64,000 nt of DNA from Bin55 sp963667455 (GTDB lineage Bacteria > Pseudomonadota > Gammaproteobacteria > Pseudomonadales > Azotimanducaceae): NCBI GenBank assembly GCA_963667455.2, contig CAXXFR010000031.1, forward strand, positions 124,001-188,000, written 5' to 3'. The notes beneath the pieces are model-generated. The model saw nothing but the letters and a program-made list of their open reading frames with translations, did not search any database and was not told the DNA's origin. Of the stretch, positions 26,873 to 33,775 are shown in pieces. The position numbers were made by a program, and so were the translations under genes. The first letter of the stretch is position 1; each line of letters opens with the position of its first letter.

Positions 26873-27877
26873 ATGAAGGTAGACGGTGGTATAGGAACAG
26901 ACCTCGCACGAGCGGGTGCTCAAGCGAAAGCATTGGAAGAGGCCGGTTACAGCGGTGTGCAAACTGCCGAAACGGGACACGATCCATTCTTGCCTCTCGG
27001 AGCAGCCGCTCTTACGACCGATCGCGTTGATCTTGTAACGGGAATCGCAGTTGCGTTTGCTCGAACCCCCATGGTGCTAGCACACATTGCACACGATCTC
27101 AACTACGCGTCCCAAGGACGTTTCGTATTGGGACTCGGATCCCAAATCAGGGCTCACATTACGAAGCGCTTTAGCATGCCCTGGTCACATCCAGCGGCCC
27201 GAATGCGGGAGTTCATCTTGGCATTGCGTGCAATTTGGGCGGCTTGGTACGACAAGGAACGCCTGGCCTTCACCGGAAAGTTCTACACCCACACACTAAT
27301 GACGCCGTTCTTTTCACCGAGCAACGCGGAATACGGTGCACCACGAGTGTTTCTGGCGGCTGTCGGTCCTCTCATGACCGAGGTGGCCGGAGAAGTGGCC
27401 GATGGAATGATCGTCCATCCCTTCACAACGGAGACATATCTCCGTGAAGTTACTTTGCCCGCTTTGGAACGTGGATGGGCAAAAGCAGGAAAGTCTCGAG
27501 CTGATTTTGAAATTAGCTATCCGGTCTTCGTTGTTACTGGCCGTGACGAAAGAGAACTTCGTCAAGCGAAGGCTGCAACCAAACAGCAACTCGCTTTCTA
27601 TGGATCCACTCCCGCCTACAAGCCTGTTCTCGACAGTATTGGAGCCGGTGAACTTCAACCGGAACTGAATGCAATGTCCAAGCAGGGTCGATGGACCGAA
27701 ATGGGAACCTTGTTCTCCGACGACGTTATGAACAACTTCGCCATCGTCGCCGAACCCCAAAACATCGCCAGTGAGATCAAGTCTCGATTTGGCGGTGTCG
27801 TCGACCGAACATCGGCTGCCTACGGCAATTTGTCCGAGGAAGACCGAACCCGAATCGTTGAAGAACTGACAGCCTGA
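26873..27877 (+). CDS. LLM class (F420-type) flavin oxidoreductase
   Basis: 334 residues, close to the TIGR03617-type F420 oxidoreductases. Marks: ALEEAGYSGVQTAETGHDPF, DLVTGIAVAFARTPMVLAH, GRFVLGLGSQIRAHITKRF with SMPWSHPAARMREFI, and FLAAVGPLMTEVAGEVADGM. ATG 26873 has a weak site (CAAGGGAACTCAAT). A strong hairpin with T tail lies just upstream. It stands alone: the gene upstream is the membrane-protein pair and the next genes are on the other strand. Substrate unknown. Confidence 0.9.
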   Translation: MKVDGGIGTDLARAGAQAKALEEAGYSGVQTAETGHDPFLPLGAAALTTDRVDLVTGIAVAFARTPMVLAHIAHDLNYASQGRFVLGLGSQIRAHITKRFSMPWSHPAARMREFILALRAIWAAWYDKERLAFTGKFYTHTLMTPFFSPSNAEYGAPRVFLAAVGPLMTEVAGEVADGMIVHPFTTETYLREVTLPALERGWAKAGKSRADFEISYPVFVVTGRDERELRQAKAATKQQLAFYGSTPAYKPVLDSIGAGELQPELNAMSKQGRWTEMGTLFSDDVMNNFAIVAEPQNIASEIKSRFGGVVDRTSAAYGNLSEEDRTRIVEELTA

Positions 27878-27956
27878 CATGTAGCCTGCTCATCCACAAA
27901 TAATGCGTCCACAGGCGGACTTGGGTTGTAGATCGGTTCGCTAGAGGAACGAACAA

Positions 27957-28223
27957 CTAATCCTCTCGACTAGTTGACGCTCCATCGGCAAGCAGACGCA
28001 TTACCATGCCGACGCGGTGCGCTATCGGCACCCGGCTTGCCATCCAGCGAGATATCGTCGATTTGTGGACTCCCAATTGGACCGCAATGCGGTTCTGCCA
28101 GCCGGGACCTTTGCCGACGATGCTGTGGGCAGCTTCCCGAAACTCGCGAGGTGACATGTTCTGTCGCTCGAGAGACGCTTCGTCTTTCGAGTTACCACCC
28201 GATCCGCGAGTTGCGGAGGTCAT
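27957..28223 (-). CDS. Small helix-turn-helix protein linked to the TROVE gene
   Basis: 88 residues. The C-terminal half is a helix-turn-helix: NRIAVQLGVHKSTISRWMAS followed by RVPIAHRVGMVMRLL, like Cro/XRE or phage-type DNA-binding proteins; the middle RQNMSPREFREAAHSIVGKG could be a preceding helix. Its ATG directly follows a TAA (TAAATG) that closes a short extension downstream of the TROVE stop, so it is very likely translated from the same mRNA. No target site is evident, though a 21-bp palindrome near 29870 lies at the upstream promoter and is a candidate. Confidence 0.62.
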   Translation of the reverse strand: MTSATRGSGGNSKDEASLERQNMSPREFREAAHSIVGKGPGWQNRIAVQLGVHKSTISRWMASRVPIAHRVGMVMRLLADGASTSRED

Positions 28224-28253
28224 TTACTGCTGCAGGGATTCGTACTCATCATC

Positions 28254-29576
28254 TCACTGCAGAGACTCATACTCTCCAATGAACTTTAGAACGTTTTCCG
28301 AGAAGCCGTCGATGTGGGTCCACTTCCTATATCCGACCCCATTCCTATACGATGCCACGTTGATCATGTAGGCCCTCTCACAGATTGGATCCGGCACCGA
28401 GTCGTGACTCTGCTCGTCGCTAATGACGATCAGCCTGTCATGCGGGATTCCGTTCATCTGCTGGACTGCGTTGCCGAGCCTGGTCATCGAATTTGGTTGA
28501 GAATTCTTGATCGCGTCGATGCCCGCCATTCCGATGCGAGGAGGAACCTCCACAACATCTTCGGAAAATGTGAACACCCGCAGGTCGTCGCTCTTGACAA
28601 TTGCGCCCAGGGCGGCAGCTGCGTCCATTCTTGTCAGATCCGATCGGCCGGAAACACGTCCCCACATCGATCCCGACACGTCGATGAGAACTATGGTCTT
28701 GCCCGACATCACCGGTGCGTTCTCCAGTGAATCGCACAGTGCCTGATCAAGATACGGCTCCATGCGCGGGCAGGCCTGTGCGGCCGCGACATACCGAAAA
28801 GGAAGCACACGATAAGCGCCCTTGCGTGCGAGAATCGCATCGCGCACTAGCTTGTCGTCGACCCCCGCTTCATCCATGTTGCGCAGGTTGCGGAGCAACG
28901 CCAGATATCCGAGCTTGCCCTCGGAAAGGAGTCGAGTGAACGTCTCTTTCTTGTCAGCTCCCGCGGATAGCGCTACTTCCCATGTGTCAGGCGATTCGAG
29001 GGTGTCGTCGAGAATTCGCTTCCAGAGAGCAGATTGATCCTTATCCTCGGGCTTTGGGTGGCACAGGCGCAGAATGTCCTTGAGAGTGATTGCTGTCTTG
29101 CGGTTGTACTTGCCGAGCTGATAGGCGTCGAACTTGCGATACGCATCAGCGATCCCCAGCTTGACTCGCCGGGAGAGAATCTGCTTGATTTCCCAAGGCT
29201 CGGTCCTGTTTACTTGGGCATAGAGAGACAGGAACTCTCCCATCTCGTCGGCCCGTTGGATTACGTTGTTGATTACCGAGCGGGTGGTGGCCGGATCAGA
29301 TCCACGTCCCTTGGCCAGACATGCGGCAAGAAGCAACGGCGCATGTCGAATGTTGTGCCGGGTTCGAACCTCGACGGCGAGATTGGCCGCGTCTTGGGGT
29401 TCGACCCGAGCGACGAGTTCTTGGATCCTTTCCGCGATGTCTTGTCCCGACTCGTAGAACTCTTTCTCCCATAGAAAGCATGAGCAGACCGCTCGTCTGA
29501 GCTGCTGGTAGGGGTCGATTCGTTTAGCCTTAGCCCCCTCGTGGGTACGTGGCTCGCGAATTTTGTTCAGTTGCAC
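28254..29576 (-). CDS. rsr: TROVE domain protein, Ro60/Rsr-like RNA-binding ring protein
   Basis: 440 residues. Residues about 20-270 are the HEAT-like TROVE ring (for example RTRHNIRHAPLLLAACLAKG, RADEMGEFLSLYAQVNRTEP, PFRYVAAAQACPRMEPYLD). The C-terminal VWA-like domain has a full MIDAS: DVSGSMWGRVSGRSDLTRMD, Thr in SMTRLGNA and Asp in VISDEQSHD. Ro60 proteins bind misfolded RNAs in the ring and Y RNA on its outside; in bacteria Rsr with Y RNA docks onto PNPase to degrade structured RNA. GTG 29576 is the start. Y-RNA-like genes end about 30 bases upstream on the same strand, the normal companion arrangement. RtcB/RtcA genes, common neighbours, are not in the window. Confidence 0.93.
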   Translation of the reverse strand: MQLNKIREPRTHEGAKAKRIDPYQQLRRAVCSCFLWEKEFYESGQDIAERIQELVARVEPQDAANLAVEVRTRHNIRHAPLLLAACLAKGRGSDPATTRSVINNVIQRADEMGEFLSLYAQVNRTEPWEIKQILSRRVKLGIADAYRKFDAYQLGKYNRKTAITLKDILRLCHPKPEDKDQSALWKRILDDTLESPDTWEVALSAGADKKETFTRLLSEGKLGYLALLRNLRNMDEAGVDDKLVRDAILARKGAYRVLPFRYVAAAQACPRMEPYLDQALCDSLENAPVMSGKTIVLIDVSGSMWGRVSGRSDLTRMDAAAALGAIVKSDDLRVFTFSEDVVEVPPRIGMAGIDAIKNSQPNSMTRLGNAVQQMNGIPHDRLIVISDEQSHDSVPDPICERAYMINVASYRNGVGYRKWTHIDGFSENVLKFIGEYESLQ

Positions 29577-29599
29577 GATGTTGTCTTCTGAGTATTAAG

Positions 29600-29742
29600 A
29601 AATGGCGCCCTATGGGAAGGTGTCGACGGAGCACATAACTGCTCTACCTACTGAGCTACAGGGTCTTACGACCCCGGCGGGAATCGAACCCGCGTCTCGT
29701 CGGTTTTCATCCGAAGTAACTCTTGTCTACGCCACACAGGAC
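29600..29742 (-). ncRNA. YrlA-like Y RNA with circularly permuted tRNA module
   Basis: Read on the minus strand. The 5' block GTCCTGTG (29742-29735) can pair with CATAGGGC (29614-29607) as the closing stem. Inside are GTGGCGTAG and AGTTACTTCGGATGAAAAC, a stem CGACGAG with CTCCGTCG (one bulge), then a perfect T arm (GCGGG, loop TTCGATT, CCCGC), a 7-bp acceptor-like stem CGGGGTC/GACCCTG capped by GTAA, the two-base linker TA, and a D arm GCTC-AGTAGGTA-GAGC. This order, T arm to acceptor to D arm, is a tRNA opened at the anticodon side and closed at the acceptor end, as known for the effector module of YrlA RNAs. It sits directly before the TROVE gene. Exact ends are estimates. Confidence 0.85.
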
Positions 29743-29748
29743 ATTGGT

Positions 29749-29841
29749 GTCTGGGAAAGTGACGTGGCCGCAAGCGGTCACGTCCACGCAGTCAGCAATT
29801 GAGTTCGTTCATGCGAAGTAACTGACCGCTACGCCACAGAC
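29749..29841 (-). ncRNA. Second Y-RNA-like gene without tRNA module
   Basis: Minus strand. GTCTG (29841-29837) pairs with CAGAC (29753-29749), extended by GG/CC, closing a 93-base RNA. It repeats the conserved block of the downstream Y RNA (GTGGCGTAG, then AGTTACTTCGCATGAACGAA) but has no T loop or D loop. Instead GTCAG/CTGAC forms an inner stem and GACGTG(A)CCG-CTTG-CGG(C)CACGTC a strong hairpin. TTCG/CGAA around CATGAA gives a small stem in the conserved block, the probable Ro contact. It may be a separate RNA or the 5' part of a two-part transcript with the next Y RNA. Confidence 0.6.
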
Positions 29842-29846
29842 TTGTA

Positions 29847-29876
29847 CCATGATAGTCATTTAGTTGCATAATGCAA
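29847..29876 (-). promoter_or_regulatory. Predicted sigma-70-like promoter of the Y-RNA-like genes
   Basis: On the minus strand TTGCAT (29876-29871), a 16-base spacer and TATCAT (29852-29847) stand 5 bases before the predicted 5' end of the first Y-RNA-like sequence at 29841. Spacing and boxes suit a housekeeping sigma factor. The -35 box lies inside a 21-bp palindrome. Confidence 0.5.
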
Positions 29877-29880
29877 CTAA
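29860..29880. promoter_or_regulatory. Perfect 21-bp palindrome, probable operator
   Basis: TTAGTTGCAT-A-ATGCAACTAA: two 10-base arms with one central base. It overlaps the -35 box and spacer of the predicted Y-RNA promoter, so a dimeric repressor bound here would block it. The helix-turn-helix protein encoded after the TROVE gene is a candidate binder by position only. Confidence 0.55.
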
Positions 29881-29943
29881 TTTCTTCGATGAGTATTCTT
29901 AGGCGAAAGCCAGCTCTCCCAAGTTTGGTTAGCCGAGCCAGCC

Positions 29944-30060
29944 CGGAATGGCGATGTTCGATCCATTCCGCATCAAGTACTCACTGAGCTAAGTGCTGGT
30001 GTGGGACGTCGAATTCGAGCCGTTGCAGACCCACTTGGTTTTTGACCAGCAACGCGGAAT
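29944..30060 (-). ncRNA. Nested-stem RNA candidate with D-loop-like box
   Basis: Nested pairs: ATTCCGC 29965-29971 with GCGGAAT 30054-30060; GCTGGT 29995-30000 with ACCAGC 30045-30050; GTGGG 30001-30005 with CCCAC 30030-30034; the palindrome TCGAATTCGA 30009-30018 at the tip. On the minus strand TTAGCTCAGTGAG (D-arm-like) follows. An alternative stem CGGAATGG/CCATTCCG (29944-29951, 29963-29970) competes with the outer pair. It lies between the DUF4143 gene and the Y RNAs. It may be a decayed or divergent Y RNA; strand is uncertain. Confidence 0.45.
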
Positions 30061-30136
30061 TTGGTGCACCCTGCTTTTTTCCTAGCAACCGTCGGATGTC
30101 TCCTGACCGAGATCGCAGAAGAAGCAGCCTCGGCTA

Positions 30137-31327
30137 TTAGGCAGATTCGCTAAAGCAACTAATCACTTCTTTGCACATGTCTAGCAATCCAATTGCTTCA
30201 ATGTCGTGATCCATGGGAAAGCGTTGCTCCCCTGAATGCACAACGAAGCTCTTTGAGGGACGGATATCGTTTCGTGCGTAGTAAAACCCCTTCTTCACCC
30301 GTGAAGCGATGTTCCTCTTGATTTCGATCGCCCAGCACGTTCGAAACCCTGGAGGTTGAAGAATGAGATCGATCTCAGCACCTTTCGCTGTCCGATAGAA
30401 GCTTGCTTGCGTTCCTACCGGTGCCAAGTTGAGAAGGTTCTCAATGACGAAGCCCTCCCAGCTCAGCCCCACTACGGGGTGCCCCAAGAGTTGAAGTTCC
30501 GTACGAAGTCCCAGCAAGGCGTGCACAAGACCGCTGTCGCGCACGTAGATTTTTGGACTCTTGACGTATTGCTTCTTGATGTTGGATCGGAATGGACGCA
30601 GTCTTCGCACTAAAAGCATCTTCTCCAGCAACTCGATGTAGTTGCGAACCGTGGGCGATGAAACATCCAACGACTTTGCCAAAGATGCCAAGTTCAGCAC
30701 CGACCCTTGGGAGTGCGCAAGCATTGTCCACAGCTGTTCAAGCAACGGCATCGACAGTCGGCCGCTGAAGAACGGAATATCTCTTTCGATGTAAGTCCGT
30801 ATGAAGTCCGTTCGCCACGAGAAGCTTGCGGAATCGTCTTGAGCCGACAGACTGTCAGGGAATCCGCCGCGTAGCCAAAGCGATCTAGTGTCTACTCCTG
30901 CCTCGACTGCTTCAACGACGTTGATGGGGTCGAGATTGACGTAGGAGATACGTCCAGCGAGACTCTCGCTACCCTGTCGCAGCAATTCCATTGAAGTCGA
31001 ACCCAGAAACAAGAACATCCCGGTTCGCACCCCAGATCGTCTAGCCCGGTCGATTGCACCTCGGATCTGGCCGAAGATCTCGGAGGTACGTTGAACTTCG
31101 TCCAGGATCACGAGTGAGTCTCGGTGTCGGAGAAAGAAGTCGTCGTGATCCTCAAGAATTCTTCGATCGCTCGCGCGTTCGAGATCCAAGTAGATGGATT
31201 TATTCCGATTGGAGATATCGAGGGCTAGAGTTGTCTTGCCCACTTGGCGAGGACCAATGAGGGCTACACTAGCCTGCCTGCTGAGCGCGCGTTCAACGTC
31301 AGATTGAGCTCGACGAGGAACAAACAT
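30137..31327 (-). CDS. AAA_14/DUF4143 ATPase
   Basis: 396 residues. Walker A is GPRQVGKTT at about 26; Walker B is LVILDEVQRT at about 74; arginine-rich GAIDRARRSGVRTGMFLFLGS follows. The C-terminal DUF4143 region shows YIERDIPFFSG, the winged-helix-like SLDVSSPTVRNYIELLEKMLLV and the nuclease-like AKGAEIDLILQPP...CWAIEIKRN, where the acidic residues plus Lys recall a PD-(D/E)XK core. These ATPases are common, mobile and of unclear function. An inverted repeat abuts the start codon and suggests self-regulation. It is not visibly linked to the Y-RNA locus. Confidence 0.87.
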   Translation of the reverse strand: MFVPRRAQSDVERALSRQASVALIGPRQVGKTTLALDISNRNKSIYLDLERASDRRILEDHDDFFLRHRDSLVILDEVQRTSEIFGQIRGAIDRARRSGVRTGMFLFLGSTSMELLRQGSESLAGRISYVNLDPINVVEAVEAGVDTRSLWLRGGFPDSLSAQDDSASFSWRTDFIRTYIERDIPFFSGRLSMPLLEQLWTMLAHSQGSVLNLASLAKSLDVSSPTVRNYIELLEKMLLVRRLRPFRSNIKKQYVKSPKIYVRDSGLVHALLGLRTELQLLGHPVVGLSWEGFVIENLLNLAPVGTQASFYRTAKGAEIDLILQPPGFRTCWAIEIKRNIASRVKKGFYYARNDIRPSKSFVVHSGEQRFPMDHDIEAIGLLDMCKEVISCFSESA

Positions 31328-31358
31328 CCTATATCAAAATCCTAAATTCTGATATAGG
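31328..31358 (-). promoter_or_regulatory. Inverted repeat at the DUF4143 ATPase start
   Basis: CCTATATCA (31328-31336) and TGATATAGG (31350-31358), 9-base perfect arms with a 13-base spacer, directly touching the ATG at 31327. In the mRNA it would form a hairpin over the ribosome site; as DNA it would be an operator. The surrounding 40 bases are notably AT-rich, fitting a promoter. Confidence 0.55.
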
Positions 31359-31460
31359 ATAATAAATTTATCAAAACATTGGAATGGTTAGTCCAAAAGT
31401 TGCCGGAGCGGGTCCATGTCCGTACACGAACCCACACCGGATTTCGAACTGGAGAGAGTC

Positions 31461-32312
31461 CTAGGAGAGTCTAGTCTCGTGGACTATCGAGATGGCCTCG
31501 AGTCGCACATACACAGCCACGCGATGCATCTCTCGAACCGAATAGCCGTAGTCGGGAACCGCACAGTGTTGAACGCATCGGTTATCCCACATTGAAAGCG
31601 TTCCCGGTTCATAACGAATACGTGCTTGATAGCGCTCGCGAGTGCAATGCGCATACAGTAAATTCAGTATCGCAGCACTTTCGTTCGGCGGTAATTGCGG
31701 TATTCGTCGAGTAAATCCGCGGTTGACATACAGAGCTTTCTTTCCCGTCTCGGGATGGCGGATCACGATTGGATGGGTAGATGGAGTTCGAATTAGGTCG
31801 ATGTCGAAGTTTCTTCCATCGTGCTCGGCATCCAGCGGCTCCAGAAACTCCTTCATATTGTCCGAAAGATCTTCGTAAGCCTGATATTGCGACGCATAGA
31901 TGGTGTCGCCACCGACTTCGGGAATTCGACGCGCATGAAGCATGGAGATCTTAGGCGGAATCTCCTTCCAGCTGACATCCGAGTGCCATCCCTCCGCGCT
32001 TCCTCGGCGTTTGGGACCCGAACTGATGTTCAAGATGTCGTTGTATCCCTTAACCGTCGGTGAATAACCATGTACATCCAGTTCACCCCACTTCTGACCA
32101 AACTCGCGCAGCTGATCGTCATTGAGATGGGCATTTCCATGCAACGCAATCGCACTGTACTCCATCAATAGCGAGTGCACGGTACGGAATCCTTCGTCAT
32201 CGAGCTTGGCGATGTCCACACCTCGAATCTCGGCACCCATTGCTCCGCTCAAGGGTCGAACTTCAAGATTGCGAATTCCAGCGGTCTCATTCACTGATGC
32301 TACTTCTGCCAT
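31461..32312 (-). CDS. TauD/TfdA family Fe(II)/2-oxoglutarate dioxygenase
   Basis: 283 residues. Iron triad: HSD in EGWHSDVSWKEIPP at about 108 and the distal His in WDNRCVQHCAVPD at about 250; the 2-oxoglutarate Arg is in REMHRVAVYVR. The opening EVRPLSGAMGAEIRGVDIA is typical of TauD. Known substrates in the family include taurine, alkyl sulfates, 2,4-D and betaines; nothing here selects one. The gene stands alone between a DUF4143 ATPase and a divergent metal-efflux operon; the ribosome site is weak (TGACGGACGGA region). Confidence 0.9.
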   Translation of the reverse strand: MAEVASVNETAGIRNLEVRPLSGAMGAEIRGVDIAKLDDEGFRTVHSLLMEYSAIALHGNAHLNDDQLREFGQKWGELDVHGYSPTVKGYNDILNISSGPKRRGSAEGWHSDVSWKEIPPKISMLHARRIPEVGGDTIYASQYQAYEDLSDNMKEFLEPLDAEHDGRNFDIDLIRTPSTHPIVIRHPETGKKALYVNRGFTRRIPQLPPNESAAILNLLYAHCTRERYQARIRYEPGTLSMWDNRCVQHCAVPDYGYSVREMHRVAVYVRLEAISIVHETRLS

Positions 32313-32467
32313 GAGGTCATTCCGTCCGTCAAAAGAAATTAGAATTGTAAGGCTAATGCTGTCAGAAACTAGTGCTTATCAGTGGTGTCGAACCCTTTTG
32401 AACCGGTCTTCAGTCTGGACAAGGTGGCTCTGCCGACGTCATGTGTCGCTGAGCCGAGACGTGTAGT

Positions 32468-33775
32468 GTGAAAGTCCGTAATCAATTGAGTCTCTTGGGT
32501 CGTTACTCCTTGCCTACTTACAGCATTCTCTACTTGTCAATTGCAACGCTGACGACGCTCGGTCTTCTTGCCGACACCGCCGAGGATCGGACTCTAACTT
32601 TGGCAGAAGCCGAACAAGCAGCTCTCTCTCAGGAACCCGCGATTGTCGCCTTGCAGATCCAAGCGGATGCATACAACGAAGTCGCCGCAGCGAGCAGTGG
32701 ACTGCCCTTCCCGTTTCTGAGCTCGTCGTTGATGAACTATCCGTTGGAACACGGTGGATTTCGTACGGAAGCCATGACCCAACTGACACTCGGACTTCGT
32801 ATGCACATCCCACCGGGCAAGCAACGGTCAGCAATGTTTCACAAGAACGAGAATCTGGCCCGCGAGAAGCTTCTTGAAGCCGATGCGCGAAGTCTGAACG
32901 TACTGCTTGACGTACGGACTGCCTGGTTGGATGCTTACTACTGGGAACAAGCACTGGAGTTCGAAAAGAACTCACGCAGACTATTCAATGATCTGGTCAA
33001 CATCACTAGATCTCTGTATGCCGTGGGATCCAAGAATCAAGACGACGTTCTGGGGTCTCAGCTACAACTTCATCGTTGGGATGATCGACTCTTGCGATCG
33101 GAGCAGAGTCGCACAGTCGCCTACGCGGGTCTTGCCGAACTAATGGACATGAACAATGTGCCCTCGGTGTCAGACTCGCTTCCTGATTGGGGGCCCATAC
33201 CGGAACTGGAGGAACTACGCGAATCATTGGTCGCTCATCCTAGCATTTCGGCCATTGATGCTCGTTCCGATGTAGCTTCTGCAGAAATTCAATTTGAAGA
33301 AGGTGCGACCCATCCGTCGTGGAACGTCGATGTTAAGTACGGCTACCGCGATGGAGGTCTCCCGACAGGAGTCTCGCGATCCGATGTTGTGAGCGCGTCG
33401 ATCTCGTTCAACGTTCCGCTTTGGGGGCGAAAGTCGCAAGATTTGAAACTCTCGGCAGCGAAGAAACGAAAGGAGGCGACCGATTGGGGTCGCCAATCGC
33501 GAATTCGTGATTTGGACTACCAGCTCAACGTTGCTCACTCTGAATGGTCGACATTGACCAAGAGGCTTGCAATCTACGAAGACAACATTCTTAGTGAATC
33601 GACCCGCCATGCGGAGGCTTCCTTGGCGTCCTATCGCAATGACACAGCGGAGTTGTCCGATGTGGTTCTCAGCTACATTAAGGAAATCGATTCTCAACTG
33701 GCTCACATTCGCCTCAAAGTTGACCGGCTGAAGGTGTGGGCCAAAATCGACTCGATTGTGGATCTCGACCCATGA
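32468..33775 (+). CDS. cusC: TolC-family outer-membrane channel of metal efflux system
   Basis: 435 residues from GTG 32468. A signal-like N-terminus (YSILYLSIATLTTLGLLAD) precedes two outer-membrane efflux repeats. LTLAEAEQAALSQEPAI opens the first repeat, and long amphipathic helices follow (DARSLNVLLDVRTAWLDAYYWEQ). The second repeat has SISFNVPLWGRKSQDLKLSAAKKRKEA. No lipobox Cys is seen, unlike E. coli CusC. Its stop overlaps the next start by ATGA. Role: outer-membrane exit duct for the adaptor and pump encoded downstream. Confidence 0.85.
   Translation: MKVRNQLSLLGRYSLPTYSILYLSIATLTTLGLLADTAEDRTLTLAEAEQAALSQEPAIVALQIQADAYNEVAAASSGLPFPFLSSSLMNYPLEHGGFRTEAMTQLTLGLRMHIPPGKQRSAMFHKNENLAREKLLEADARSLNVLLDVRTAWLDAYYWEQALEFEKNSRRLFNDLVNITRSLYAVGSKNQDDVLGSQLQLHRWDDRLLRSEQSRTVAYAGLAELMDMNNVPSVSDSLPDWGPIPELEELRESLVAHPSISAIDARSDVASAEIQFEEGATHPSWNVDVKYGYRDGGLPTGVSRSDVVSASISFNVPLWGRKSQDLKLSAAKKRKEATDWGRQSRIRDLDYQLNVAHSEWSTLTKRLAIYEDNILSESTRHAEASLASYRNDTAELSDVVLSYIKEIDSQLAHIRLKVDRLKVWAKIDSIVDLDP

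Noticed and set aside
29607..29742. Ordinary tRNA gene (T arm, D arm and a GAA-centred hairpin are present)
   Set aside because: The T arm precedes the D arm, the acceptor stem is closed by a GTAA loop and there is no CCA-type end; the order fits a permuted Y-RNA module, not a tRNA.
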